Part shown: positions 1 through 19,354 of the stretch, piece after piece | How the letters are laid out: the number at the start of each line of letters is the position of its first letter | Numbering within the stretch: the stretch's first letter is position 1 | NCBI GenBank assembly: GCA_036898135.1 | Contig: CM072511.1 | Coordinates: 73,646,117-73,710,116 of the forward strand | Source of the DNA: Oncomelania hupensis | Taxonomy: Eukaryota; Mollusca; Gastropoda; Littorinimorpha; Pomatiopsidae | DNA length: 64,000 nt | Direction of reading: 5' to 3' | Position numbers and translations under genes: made by a program | The notes under the pieces: generated by a model | The model's input: only the letters and a program-made list of their open reading frames with translations | The model's database searches: none | Told to the model about the DNA's origin: nothing

Positions 1-585
1 TTCTGTTCCATTAATTATAATACTATGAATCAAGTTCTTAATTTCAAAAATAATTTATTTTCTTTCTTTACTGTTATTAGATTTTAGAGCTTCTAAAACT
101 GATTTTGAATCAACACAGATGACTACAATAGAAAAATGTAATGGGAGATTTATAATTCTATTTAAAGACATCAGTATTGCTATCAGTTCTGCAGTGAAAA
201 TGGAATATCCTTTCCCTAAATACAATGATTTTGTAATTTTAAAGTCAGGAATAACAAAACCTGCTCCCGCATTACCATTTTCTAAGACCGATCCGTCAGT
301 GTATATCTTAAGTTGTGCTGAATACTTTTCATATAAATGATTACGAACATCAATTATCATTAAACCTGGGTTATGATACTTAGTTTCATTTGTTAAAAGA
401 ATGTCAAAGTTAGCATTTTCAAGTTCCCATACAGGTATTGGTGACACTATGTTCTTATTACATACAAAATCTGTTTTTTCAAGATGTTTCGGAATTATGT
501 CATATGTATAAGTTGCTATCGTTTGAAAACATTTAATTTTTTGCCACATACGTTGTGCTGACAATGAGTCATATTTCGTCTCCAT
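1..585 (-). pseudogene. LINE RNase H domain, 3' part of a Jockey/CR1-type non-LTR retrotransposon
   Basis: The minus strand encodes the C-terminal part of a retrotransposon polyprotein. An RNase H fold is visible: IYTDGS with the first catalytic Asp, AELIAI with the catalytic Glu, and CVDSKS with the second Asp. The reading frame is broken by a TAA at 55-57, but the same frame continues to the window edge with RNase H-like residues (IIFEIKNLI), so the stop is a point mutation and not the natural end. No reverse transcriptase lies upstream on this strand (above 585), so the copy is 5'-truncated. It is part of dead mobile DNA. The exact clade is uncertain because RNase H is shared by several LINE clades. 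Confidence 0.8.
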
Positions 586-1017
586 TTTTAAGTACTTTGA
601 AGTGTTCGAACCCTAACCCTAACCCAGCCCTAACCCTAACGGATCATTGTTCTTGCGTCAAAACAAGTAGGCATGTCAAAACAAGCTAGTTATGTAGATG
701 TTCACCGATTTGTACAGATAACACTGTGTAAGCGTGCCCCCCCCCCCCCCCCCCCACACACACACACCCACAGCCGAGGTTACACAGTATTATCATGACT
801 TTCCCGAAACGCCACGTTGTGCTGACAATGGGTCATATTTTGTCCCCATTTTTAAGTACTTTGCAGTGTTCGAACCCTAACCCTAACCCAAACCCCAACC
901 CTAACACAGCCCAACACTAACGGATCATTGTTCTGACGTCAAAACAAGTAGGCTACGCATGTTAATACAAGTTATGTAGATGTTCACTGATTTGTCCAGA
1001 TAACACTGTGTAAACAA
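551..1017. repeat. Tandem duplication of a ~260-bp unit with telomere-like CCCTAA runs
   Basis: Bases 551-735 recur at 812-1017 with small differences. Both copies run from the CGTTGTGCTGACAATG stretch of the adjacent LINE sequence, through degenerate (CCCTAA)n (about 610-640 and 871-903), to ATAACACTGTGTAA. Each copy is followed by a C or CA microsatellite. The CCCTAA runs are short and impure, so this is an interstitial telomere-like repeat and not a telomere. Confidence 0.75.
737..768. repeat. Poly-C followed by (AC)n microsatellite
   Basis: A run of 19 C leads directly into an AC dinucleotide tract. It separates the two copies of the 260-bp repeat. Confidence 0.9.
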
Positions 1018-1018
1018 G

Positions 1019-1057
1019 GACACACACACACACACACACACCCACACACACACACAC
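1019..1057. repeat. (AC)n microsatellite
   Basis: Nearly pure AC dinucleotide tract of about 39 bases with a CCC interruption, just after the second 260-bp repeat copy. Between 1058 and 1507 I see no gene; it should contain the 3' UTR of the M6PR-like gene, but no canonical AATAAA was recognised. Confidence 0.9.
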
Positions 1058-1507
1058 TCCTACCTTATAATGACAAACCAAAAAGTGCAGGAAAAAAATA
1101 TAAAAAATTCATTTCTTAAATTGATATTAAACATGTTACTCCACAGTCAATATTAACAACAACGATGTCTGCAGATGAAACAAACTTCAGAAATAATGCT
1201 GTTTATATCATATGTAAGCATACATTTTCGTTAAAGTCTAGCAAAAACGTGATTCGACCTGGATAATGACGAAAAAAACGTGTGACAACAAAGAACATTA
1301 TAAAAAAAGAATGACTACATTACATGACACAAACTCGCATCTATGTCAACGTGAACAGTTAAATCATACTACACAAATGAAATCAAGGGCAAAATGGGCG
1401 ATTCTGAGGCGGAAATGCTTGGATACTTTTTTTTAACAGAAATTTTTCATAACATATATAAATAAGCCAGTTAATGGAGAATGCGTTGCGCTTGTAACGT
1501 TTTAAAT

Positions 1508-8576
<7,069 letters not shown>

Positions 8577-8626
8577 TTCCCCTCAATCTTTTTTGCAGTT
8601 TTGTTAAGTAGTTATCCTGAAACAGG

Positions 8627-9863
8627 GAAATTGTTTATTTGGTTCCCAGATACGATCTATATCGAAATCAATATATTTGACTATTCCGAAATTTTGAAAT
8701 TGTCACAACTTTAGTTTATTTGCCACATCTTCAATTTACTCAATAATCGAGTTAGAACTGTAGACAATAGATGTCGCCTCACTTAAAGCAAAGTAAGATC
8801 TGCAAACAATTAATGAACAGTCATCATTCAAGGAGTGTCAGCTGAATCTTTTTGTTTCAATATCACATTTAATTACAAATACAAAATCTTGTCGAAAATC
8901 ATACACTACACCCAAATTTGATCAAGTTCAAGCTTGCCCCACATATTTACCAGTTAGTATCGAGACCTGTCATTAAAAACCGTTCTCCGAAGGCTTCAGC
9001 AGATCGATAATTATATTCTGAACTATAATGACTTGACAGTTGCTTTAATTATTAATGAATATTCTGAAGATCACGAGATGTACAGGCAAACGAAGAACTG
9101 ATTTCATTATTACTTATTCAGTGAGGATAGTGTGCCTTCTATATGCCACATCAGTATTCGGTTTACAAACTTCAACACATACGTATAGAGGCCTTGGATT
9201 ATATAATTATAGTTTAATTTTGTTGTTGATTATGTATATCTTACTCCACAAAACTAATTATTGTATCTGCCGTAAAAAGCATGACCAGTGTAAATGAAAC
9301 TGAAATAATTTAATATCATACGCACTAATTTTATAAAATTGATGCACTTTCACCCAATTTTATTTCAATCGATTTTAATTTTGCTTTGCTAATGTATTCA
9401 TTCACAATTGAGAATAGCCTATATATATATATATATATACACTGCATTTATTATACTGATACTGAAATATTTGATTAGGAAAATAATGTAAAGACATTAA
9501 TACAATTTGTCCTGCTCGTTTGATCGTGGTCAGAACACTTCCCCCATTCTCGTATCCACCACCCCCCCTCAAACCCCATCACTTGAACTCGCACAGTCCT
9601 ATTGAATCAATCACTTTTGATGAGGTAGCTCTAACTCTAAGTAGTTGCATTTTGGTTAAATGACTATAATACGTAATAGCAAAAGATGGTGTGTTTTTTA
9701 AAAAATTAAACAATCATGATGTTAATAATAAATTATACAACAGGATAATAATAGAAAAAATAGCCAGCATTATCCTTAGTAACTGATTTAAGAAAAGTTT
9801 TTAATTATTTAGAAGTTCTTTTATTTGAATTCTAGTCATTTTTCCAAAAGATTTTAGACATTC
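8627..9863. other. Intergenic sequence upstream of the M6PR-like gene
   Basis: AT-rich sequence with a small (AT)n at 9420-9440 and no recognisable gene or element. The open frame at 9055-9297 has no start context, domain or splice support. Confidence 0.5.
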
Positions 9864-9865
9864 TC

Positions 9866-9962
9866 ATGTGTGTGTGAGGGAGGGGGAGGGGGGTAGGCGT
9901 GTGTGTGAGAGGGTGTACGTGTGTGTGTATGTGTGCGTGTGTATGTGTGCGTTTGTGTGTGC
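9866..9962. repeat. TG-rich microsatellite
   Basis: Imperfect (TG)n with GGGAGGGGG insertions, ending 21 bases before the target duplication of the MITE that starts at 9989. Confidence 0.85.
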
Positions 9963-9988
9963 AAATAGCTTAATTATATAATAGATAT

Positions 9989-10307
9989 GTTCCGCGCTTT
10001 TTTGGAATCTGTGCTTTTTTGTTATTAGTAGTATTATAGAAGGGCCTGCCCATTTTTTAAATTCCAACATTGGCCCGCTAGGATTAGGGTTAGGGTTAAG
10101 GTTAGGGTTAGGACCTAACCCTAAAACTTTCCGTAACCCTAACCCTAACCCGAACCACTTGACTTGACTTGACTTGTTAGACGTTTGAGGCCCACCGGGC
10201 CTGTTCGTCAATTGAACCAAATGTTGGAATTCCAAAAATGGGCAGGCAAATTCTAGAATTGCGCAGGCCAATTCTAGAATTGCCCAGATTCCAAAAAAGC
10301 GCGGAAC
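9989..10307. mobile_element. 319-bp MITE with a palindromic telomere-like core
   Basis: Begins GTTCCGCGCTTTTTTGGAAT and ends with the inverted copy ending AAAAAAGCGCGGAAC. Similarity between the arms extends inward about 100 bases (CCTGCCCATTTTT, ATTCCAACATT). The centre holds (TTAGGG)n facing (CCCTAA)n. AGATAT at 9983-9988 and 10308-10313 is the target duplication. It is non-coding and was probably mobilised by an unknown transposase in trans. Confidence 0.8.
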
Positions 10308-10344
10308 AGATATAATAAGCTCTTTGCATGGTGTGTGCGAGGGG

Positions 10345-10700
10345 CCGGGTAGCTCGATCAGTTGGTAAGAGCGTCTTGCTAGTAACCGAAAGGTCGCTGG
10401 TTCGAATCCCGGATTGGTCAACGTGTGATCATATTATTTTCCCCTTTACCAACAACTGGCCCGCTGGTGTCAGTATAAATCGGTCCAGTAGTCACCTATA
10501 TGCGAAAGTGTCGTGTGACTATAATCTACATACAAACAGCGTGTGCACAGACTGAACTGGCGTCTTTGACGTGTTCTCCAGTAATAGTGAGAAACTGCTG
10601 CAGCAGTATGTGAAGTCACGGGGACATTACTCAAGTTGGACGCCTGCAACGGGTCCTCGATGGGCAATGATAATGTCCCAGTGGTGAAGTCGAGCCACGG
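10345..10700 (+). repeat. tRNA-derived SINE
   Basis: tRNA-like head GGGCCGGGTAGCTCGATCAG with box A, and GGTTCGAATCC at 10399 as box B; a non-tRNA body follows. The anticodon-stem halves (TCTTG and CCGAA) do not pair, so it is not a functional tRNA. The 3' boundary is approximate. Confidence 0.65.
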
Positions 10701-11253
10701 TACAGTGGTAGTGGTGAAGTTATGACTCCAGGGGCGAGTTTCAAAACAGCGAGATCTCGGTAGATCTCGGTAGATCTTGCTCATTGGGTCGTTTCTACGG
10801 CTGCTCGCTCGCTAGTCAATCGCAAGGCGAGGCGAGAAAGAGCTAGGCGCCTCTCGGGGTACTTTGCCTGCAAGATCAAGATGGCGGAAAGTACGCGGTT
10901 TATGCTACTTGGAATCTGTTACGGTGATAATTCGATGGTAAATCTTCGAGTTTCAACCAGATCATGGGAGGGGGTGAAGAACTGTAAGTGAACAATTTTG
11001 CTTTTAATCGATTTTGATGATACATTTGATTTTTTTTTTACTTTATTTGATTTTATTTTCGCAAATCGTCCAACACATTCGAAGGAACCGCCGTTTGTGT
11101 ACACATTGAAAACGAGGCTAGAATGAGGCAGCATGGTGGGTAGTTTCATTCAATGATCGGTCTGACTCAAAAACGAGATCTTGTGACCTAGATAGTCTCG
11201 CTGAATTGAAACTCGGCCCAGGGAGCTAACTCAGTTTGCCACAGTCCGATGTC
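10701..11253 (+). promoter_or_regulatory. Probable promoter region and 5' leader of the polymerase gene
   Basis: The segment 10780-10900 is locally GC-rich and contains CAAGATGGCGG, the form of a YY1/initiator element common at animal promoters. An ATG there opens a 34-residue frame that meets a perfect donor, AACT/GTAAGT, at 10982. A good acceptor (TTTGCCACAG) lies at 11240, just before the main start codon. This fits a 5' exon with an upstream ORF spliced to exon 1. Inferred from sequence only. Confidence 0.4.
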
Positions 11254-11423
11254 ATGGCGGCTAGTAAGAAGTCTTGGAAAGCTGAAGACGACATTAGTAA
11301 GAAAAATGACGATCTCCAGGATACCGTTATCTATATTATGCCACAGAGAATCCAAAAGAAGATGCTGCAAGATATAAAGAACGGTGTTAAGCGCATCAGC
11401 CTTCCTGTGGTCGAGCAGTTTGG
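11254..11423 (+). CDS. POLM: Polymerase exon 1: start and first half of BRCT
   Basis: ATG at 11254 (GTCATGGCGG) gives MAASKKSW; an ATG 18 nt upstream in the same frame is less favoured because it lies beside the putative acceptor. The exon encodes TVIYIMPQRIQKKM and KRISLPVVEQFG and ends at TTTGG/GTAAGA in phase 2. Confidence 0.85.
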
Positions 11424-14400
11424 GTAAGAAACTTTCTTAGAAAGTATTCCTTCAGGCTTTTGTGTAGAAAACCACAAGTTGAACAAGCTTGCCTTGGATT
11501 TGGAAGTAACTTCTTTCGTCTTTGTAGCTTTAAATATGACTAATAGAGGCTTACGAGTAAGTGCTCTTGGACTGTGAAAAAAAACAAACAAGTAACAATA
11601 AAAACGAAAAAAAGATTAATGTCAACACACGAATAGTCAGTTACCGAGTTAGCGTTTGCTTACTTCCTATGACATGTAGTTTAGTTTAATAAAGTAGGCC
11701 TACTAATTGTATCGTTGCTTTTATCTTCTTTATTTTTGTTTGCAGAGACAAAGTGACACATATTGTTACACAGTACTCTGAAAGAGAGCAAGTCCTCCGA
11801 CAGCTGGAAAGAGATGGAGTGGATATGAGCAACAAAGCAAGGTTCAGTAGTATTAATATAGTGCTGCTTCCTTGGCTGTCTGCATGCTTGAAGTCTGGCA
11901 AAGTTATTGCTGTGGAGAAAGAACATATCACCAGTGAAGCAAAGGTGCAAGTAATTTAAAATGTCAATGATAAATTGGTATTTTCTGTTTTGTTTTGTTG
12001 CATTTGTTTGTGGTAATAGTACATTGATCATACTAGAGATTAGACTATGTTTATATTTCAGTAACTGAGTAAGATAAGATGAATGAGAAATTTAAATGTG
12101 GTGCATAGCACAAGAGCATAATTACTTGAAACAGTTGACAAATGCTAAAAAACAAACAAGTATATATACCTTAAAGCATTAACACAAGCAGTGAAAAAGG
12201 CAAAATTTACACACTTAAGGAACACACCTACGACAACACATATGGGCACACACACACACACACATTGGTTGGCAAATCAATAACACCAGTCATAAGACAA
12301 CAGGTGATAAAGTATTACCTGCAAAAAAATAACATCACAGGACATGCCATCACTTTTTTGAAAAAAAAGAAAAGATTTCTCGTCTTTCTAAGCATATTGC
12401 ACATTACAAGTATTAAAAAAAAGCACCCGCAAGAATAGTTCTTTGGCTGCACAGTACATGACAGAACTCAAGCAATGCATACATAGTAATTGATTTACTG
12501 TGTGAGTTTTGTTGAGAAACAGACAACAATAGGCTGGTTTCCTCTAAAAGGACCTAGACACCTGAACCAATAATGACATGTTCTGGGTCTGATGCCACAG
12601 CACAAGATCTGTAGCCTACTGTATGTGTTGGACTCAGCCAGTTTCAGGTTAGGTAGCATTACCTAATTGTTGACAAGCTGTTGCTGTGGGGCATTTCCGA
12701 GTAGAAACAAGGAATATTTGAAGAAGAAATTGTGAATAAATATTATTGTTACAGCGTCTTCACACTTGATTCACTGCATGCATAAAAATGAACCTTGTAG
12801 TTGTACTTTACTTTATTTTATTTCGACCCTTTTTGTCGCGAGCGTTTGTGTAAAACACTTTTGAAAACACAAAACATTTAGAACAGAACATTCAGTTGTA
12901 TTTTCTCTCTCTCTCTCCCTCCATCTCTCTCTCTCTCTCTTTTTCTCTCCCTCTCTCTCACCACTTTAGTTTCAAAAGTGCAGGCATGTGACAGAGTTGA
13001 TAGTGGAGACAACACACATAAGCTGCAACGTACACAATAGGCTCTTCATATAATATACAACAGTTAACTAATATGACATTAATATATCAATAGCACAGTA
13101 CTTGTTTATCAAAAAGGTATTTCATATAACATTATGAGTGAATATGACACTATGCACAAGCTTCTGCAATGACAACAATGCTCATGCACATTAGCTAACA
13201 AGACATAATTATAAATCAACAGCATGATTGGTACTTGCTTGTTAAAAAGGTATTTCATATAACATTATGAGTGAATATCAATATAACACTATGCACAAGC
13301 TCCTGCAATGACAACAAGGCTCATGCACATACAGACTTAACATAGGCAAGGCACCGTTTTAGCCCCACATTATGGGTACTGAACTCGTCCGCGTGCAAAG
13401 ATATCAAATAATCAAGGGAAATAACCAGCGGCAAAATGTCTAATAATGGCTTTGTGCTAAAGTCTGTTTTGTCTTTTAATGAAAATAAACAACTGCTGTG
13501 ACGTGACTGGAGAAAAGCTGTTTTGCATAAATGTGATTTCAATAATTGAATAAAATTGCGCAAGCGACTTTAAAATGCATCTAATACTCACAAAAGACAT
13601 GTAATGGCAATCCTTCTGTTCATTTTTAAAATTTATTTATTTTTGTTCATATTGCATTGTTAATTTTTGACACACATGCGCATTAAGCAATGTGTATCTA
13701 TGTATTCACCAAAAAAAAGAGTGTTCAAAATGATTGCAAATCTGTGCAAGATGAGTCATAAATAATCCCCAAAAGATATTTTTTTTTAAATTGTCTGTTC
13801 ATCTGTCTGCCATCCATCCGTTCATCTTTGTAAAACTTGGGCCATAAGTTTTCAGAACCTATTTTATCTATTGCAACCAAACTTTGTAGGATGGTGTATC
13901 TAAAAATTTACTAGTGAGTGAATTACTTCACTTCAAGATCAAGGCACTGGAGCTGTCCAAAGTTGGGTTGTATAGGTACTTAGAAGTGACCTTAATGATA
14001 ATCCTAAACTATGAGAGATTTAAAGTCCAAACTTGTTGTATTTAAAAATAGTATATTGATCTTTCATATGTTGTTCTTTTGCGTTTATTTTGAAGACCAG
14101 GTTCATTTTAGTTCTTACAAAAACATTTTAAAAAATAGGTAATTGTACAGTAGAATAGTAAGCAACAACATTGGGTTATTTGATCATATATATGAACATC
14201 AGAGGTCACATAAAGGTCAGGGTCATCCCAAGGTCGCTGTTTTTTAAAAAAGTTTTTTGTGGGTGCATAATACGTTTTGCTGTAGTTTATTTGATGGTAC
14301 ACGAGTGTATTTGGAGCTGGAGGTAAAGATCATCTCAAGGTCAAGAGCATTGAAAGATCAAAGTTGGTATTAATTTGCATTTTAATGCCACCGTTTCATT

Positions 14401-17400
14401 TCATTTATTCTGGGCACTCATTTTCAAGTTAAATATTGCATTATCCATACGGAGTATGTGAGTCATATGGATTTTAACCTTCTACTTAAAAAAAAAAAAG
14501 TATGCATTTGGTTCTGATTATAATTATAATTTTGTGTTTTACTAATTTAGCCTGCTGCAAAGACTGCTGATCAGGGGAGAACACAACAGCCAATTGTGTT
14601 GCAGTGGGCTTGTCAAAGAGTTACTCCCCTGGAACACTATAACCACAAATTCACTGCAAGTAGTCATTTAATTTGTTATCTGTTTTATTACAATATTAGC
14701 AAGAATTTTGCATTATATAGTTGTGCATTATAAACTGTTTGGAAATAGGAATTCACAAATATAAAGAGGGACCGATTTATCACAAGTCAAAGTGTTTATA
14801 GTGTTTTTAGACCCAAGGTTGTACAAAGGAGACAAAAAAAGAGGTGGGAGGACAAACATTCAAGAATGGACTGGTTTGACACTGAACCATGCCATGAGGG
14901 CTGCTTAAAAATAATAAAACAGAGAAAGATGGAGTACGCTGGTTAAATGATCATCTGTGGTGTCCCAACGACCTTTGAGTTATGGGATAGGATAGGATTG
15001 TACGAAAATGTAAAAATCATGGTATATCGCATAAAGGAACAAAATCGTGTAATGAACATCATCTGAAAGGGTGTCAACACATAAGAAATGTCTGTAACAT
15101 ATTTTTAAGGATGGATGATAATGTGCAGAAAGCTTCATAGATGTCATCACCTAAATATGTTAAAGGGTACAATAATTATTGTATTTACTGATTTAGTTGT
15201 GTCAGTAAAACAAGATAACCACTAATTTATAAGATACTGTAAATTGTATTGAAACATAGAAAATGTATATAAAAATGGCCTGGAGTGCCGAAAACAAATT
15301 GACCCTAATACACAGGCAAAACCCACTTCCTTTTCACTCTTGAGCTTGTGAAGTTCTATATATATATAGATTACAATAAATGATAAAATGAAAGAACAGT
15401 ACAACCTCTCATATTCAATTCAATCCTGTTTAATTCAGTAGCACTTTATTGTCCTTGTTTACTAGTTACAGAAAGATGAAATATTTTCCTTTTAATAAAA
15501 TTATAGTAACATGGCATAAATAAAACAGTAATATAATATTAATTAACATTAATTCCCAGGATAAAATTTATATTTGTTACATGCGTGTACTGTACACAAA
15601 CACCACGGGCATGGATTATTTACAATATGTGGAGCAGTCCTTGCATGCATATATTTTGGAGGCGTGAATACTCTTCACAAATTTTAATGGGGGGTATAAA
15701 GCCGTTTACAAATGTTTATTGGAAGTAGGAATACCACTTATATTTTAGAAATTATATGTTCAACCCTGCTTGCCTATCCCCTTTAAATGCAGAGGGAAAT
15801 ATGAAAGTAATAAAATAATTTGCACTGTTACAGAATTGTGGTTAATTGATATTAAAGTATATCTCACAGGCTATATTATTGAAAGCAAATTTAAAAGTAG
15901 TCATGTTTGTGGTACCTGTCAGTTAAAGTAGTTTTACGGTTATGACAGATGACAACCGTTTCTATAATGTTGTTAGTGAGACCCAAATATGAGTGTCTGG
16001 TAAAAAAACGAATTGAGGAAGTGAAACAGCGAAAACGGGCTGTCCCATTTGAAATGTAGAGAAGGAAAACAAGATGGGTGTAATGTATGCTGTCAGTGTG
16101 TGTGTAATTTCATCCTGTCACAAAGGTATGATGTTAGCGTGCACTGGCAGCTATTGCAAAAGGCAATGGATCAATATTTATCAAGACCACCAGTGATTTT
16201 CATAGTTTGTGGTGCAAGAGTGGATTCTCGTGTTTTTCTATTGCATTTTCAGTCACCCTTGGCAATCTCCGCTCTGGAAACATAAACTTTGCTTGGGTTA
16301 TACTCTGGCCCATGTCCTATCATATCCTATTCTATCCCGTAACTTTGAGGTCGTTGGGGCACCACAGATGATCGTTTAATCAGCATACTTCATCTTTTTT
16401 TTTAAAAATTGAATTCTGTTGAATGACTAATAATTGATGTTCATGTTTTTTGCGTTTTATAAATGTTACTTACACTATAAAACCGGTCCTGATTTAGCTC
16501 GGAAGAGTCCGCTGGACCTAAAGCAACAATCAATCAATCAATCAATTACACTATAAAATAGTGCAACATAGAATTATTAACAAGTTTGTAAGATAGTGTG
16601 TTTTATTGTTGTTTTTTTAAATGGAATCTTAACATTTTATGTGAACACGTTAATGTCTACCATCTCTACAGTGAACTTCATAACATTTGTTCTCTTTTAG
16701 TACAGCATCACTGATGTCTACATATACTCGGCATGATGGAACTAAATTATGTGACTCTAATCATGCTTCAGTCAATTTCGATACCACATTACTATTTTAT
16801 AAAACAAGATGCTAATTTCCCTGGACTTACTGGTATTGGTGTCTATGTTCATAATAATTTCAATAATTTTGTCAAACGGAGAAATGATCTTGAACTCAAA
16901 GTCAAATGTATTGAACGCATCTGGCTGGAGGTCAGGCCATATAAAATTATGCCTATTCTTATAGGATTTATCTACAGAAATCCTGCCATCAACTGCGACT
17001 GGTTCAGTTATTTCTTACAAATGATGGACAAAGTCAATGCTTGCAATTTAAACTTTATTACATTAGAAGACTTTAACATTAATCTTTTACAGTCTCAATC
17101 ACACTGGAACACAATAACAAACTTGCTTGGTATAACTCAGTTTATTCAGGAACCAACAAGAGTAACTAAAACAAAGTCAACTCTTCTTGATCATATAGAC
17201 AGTAACAATCATATTATAATTTCTGCTGCTTTCAGTCCACCTCTGACGTATCTGTCAGTAATCATAATGCCATTATTTGCAATGTTCATGCCAGCTTCCA
17301 TAGCCACAGTTCAAAGAACACACCTACATTATATGTAAAAACTTTACGAATTGTAATAAGTCCGCATATTTACAGGACTTTAGTTTAATTGATTTTATCA

Positions 17401-19306
17401 ATTTAAGAGCATGTAATAACCCTAACAAAACAGCCGAAATATGTTTGAAACTACTGCTTTCTGTCGTCAGTGCACATGCTCCACTCAGGAGGAAGAGGGT
17501 AAAAAAATGCATGTACTACTACTTATCTGAATGAATACTGAAATTAAAGCTCCCATGTCCTTGCGCGACACACTTAAAAAACAAAACTAGTTTGATCTGT
17601 ATAAAAAAGCAACGTAATAAAGTCCTTACTCTCATAAGAAATGCAAAAACAAAATATTTCCAAACTTTATTATCAACTAATTTTAAACGCCAATATAACT
17701 TGTATTTTGCAAGAAATGAATGAATTTTGCAAAAAATCTCCAACAAGAAAAACAAATGAATATATGTTTACTAATGATGAATATATATATATTTCTTTTC
17801 ATTGACTGACTCTATTATTACATCTAATAACGCAAACACAAAAACAGATACAATAATATATGATAGGATCAACCAGTGTTGCAGAAGCAAACTTCACGAA
17901 TCTGCCTCATTTATTATACAGTGGAACCTCCGGTATACGACAGTCCAAAATCTGAGAAAAAATGGTCTTATAATAGAGGTGGTCTTATACCAGAAACAAG
18001 GGGTGGGGAGGGGGGGGGGAGGGTCAGGTTCGGAGGGGTATGTATAGTCATAATTTTCACACTCACCAGCATGGATTCTCTGACAAAGCAAACTGTAAAA
18101 CATGTTTCATTTTTAGCTTTGTCTTTTATTCACAACTTCAAAAATAGAAAACATTCGTGTCTTCAGACATTTTGAACAGGGAAAAACTTTATCTCTGCCA
18201 AACTCAAAACTTTCCTCTTGCGCGACACCATTTTGACTAGCCAGTGTAGGCGAGTAATGTCCCTTACTTGCGAACCGGAAATAGCAGACAACAGCATGAG
18301 AGAAAAAACAAAAGGTACAGACAATAAATTAACTGATATTTCTTTTAAATTGCCTAAGACGGTCGTATAAAGGGCTTAAGACACTGTCGCTGGTCGCATA
18401 AACGAGGTTGTCGCATACCAGAGGTTATTTATTATTGGAAGTGAATCCGTCAGAAGTTTTCAGGTCAGATAACGGAGGGAGTCGTATACCAGAGAGACGG
18501 ATACCGGAGGTTCCACCGTACCTCTGTTAACAGAACATGTAGTAACTTCTCTAATATTACAAATGAAAAATAAAAAGTCTCTGAACATCTATGATTTAAA
18601 TACATTCATTATAAAATTGTCTCTTCAAAGAAGCATAAATAAAATTGATAACTGGTGACAACAATAGAATGAAATTTAATCGTAATAAAAGCAAAAGTAT
18701 GCTTCTCATTAAAAGACAAAAACGGCAATATTGATCTTTTTGCCCTAATCTAAACTTAGAGTCGTACAATATTGATCAAGTTCGTGAACATAAAGTGGTA
18801 GGCATAATCATTGATGATGATTTTAGCTGGCAGTCACACATTAACCATATCTGTAAAAAAAAGTCTAAATACCTTGTCCTTCTAATTAAACTTAGACATT
18901 TTATTACGGTTGGTGCATTAAAATCGTTTTTCTATGCCCACTGTATGTCTCATTTTAATTATGCATCAACTATTTGGTGTAATGCAAGAGACGCGCAAAT
19001 TAAACCGCTAAACAGTCTTCATAAAAGAGCAATCAAGATACTTTATAAGTCTTATAATATAAATACAGATATTACACTTAATGAGAAATACAAGGAACTC
19101 TATAGCCTATTATTCAATGGAGCTGCTGTATGGAACTCACTCTCTCTCTGGAGTGTAAACATTGCGACACAATATTTTCTTTAAAAAATAACCTATGTAA
19201 GCATCTACAAAATTAATTATAGAAGTGATGTATTTTTGTTTGAAAACACAGTTTTTCATGTTATTATTTTTATTATTTTTATTATATATTTATTTATTTA
19301 TTCCTT

Positions 19307-19354
<48 letters not shown>

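Noticed and set aside
9055..9297. 80-codon ORF with hydrophobic stretch
   Set aside because: AT-rich chance frame with no recognisable family.
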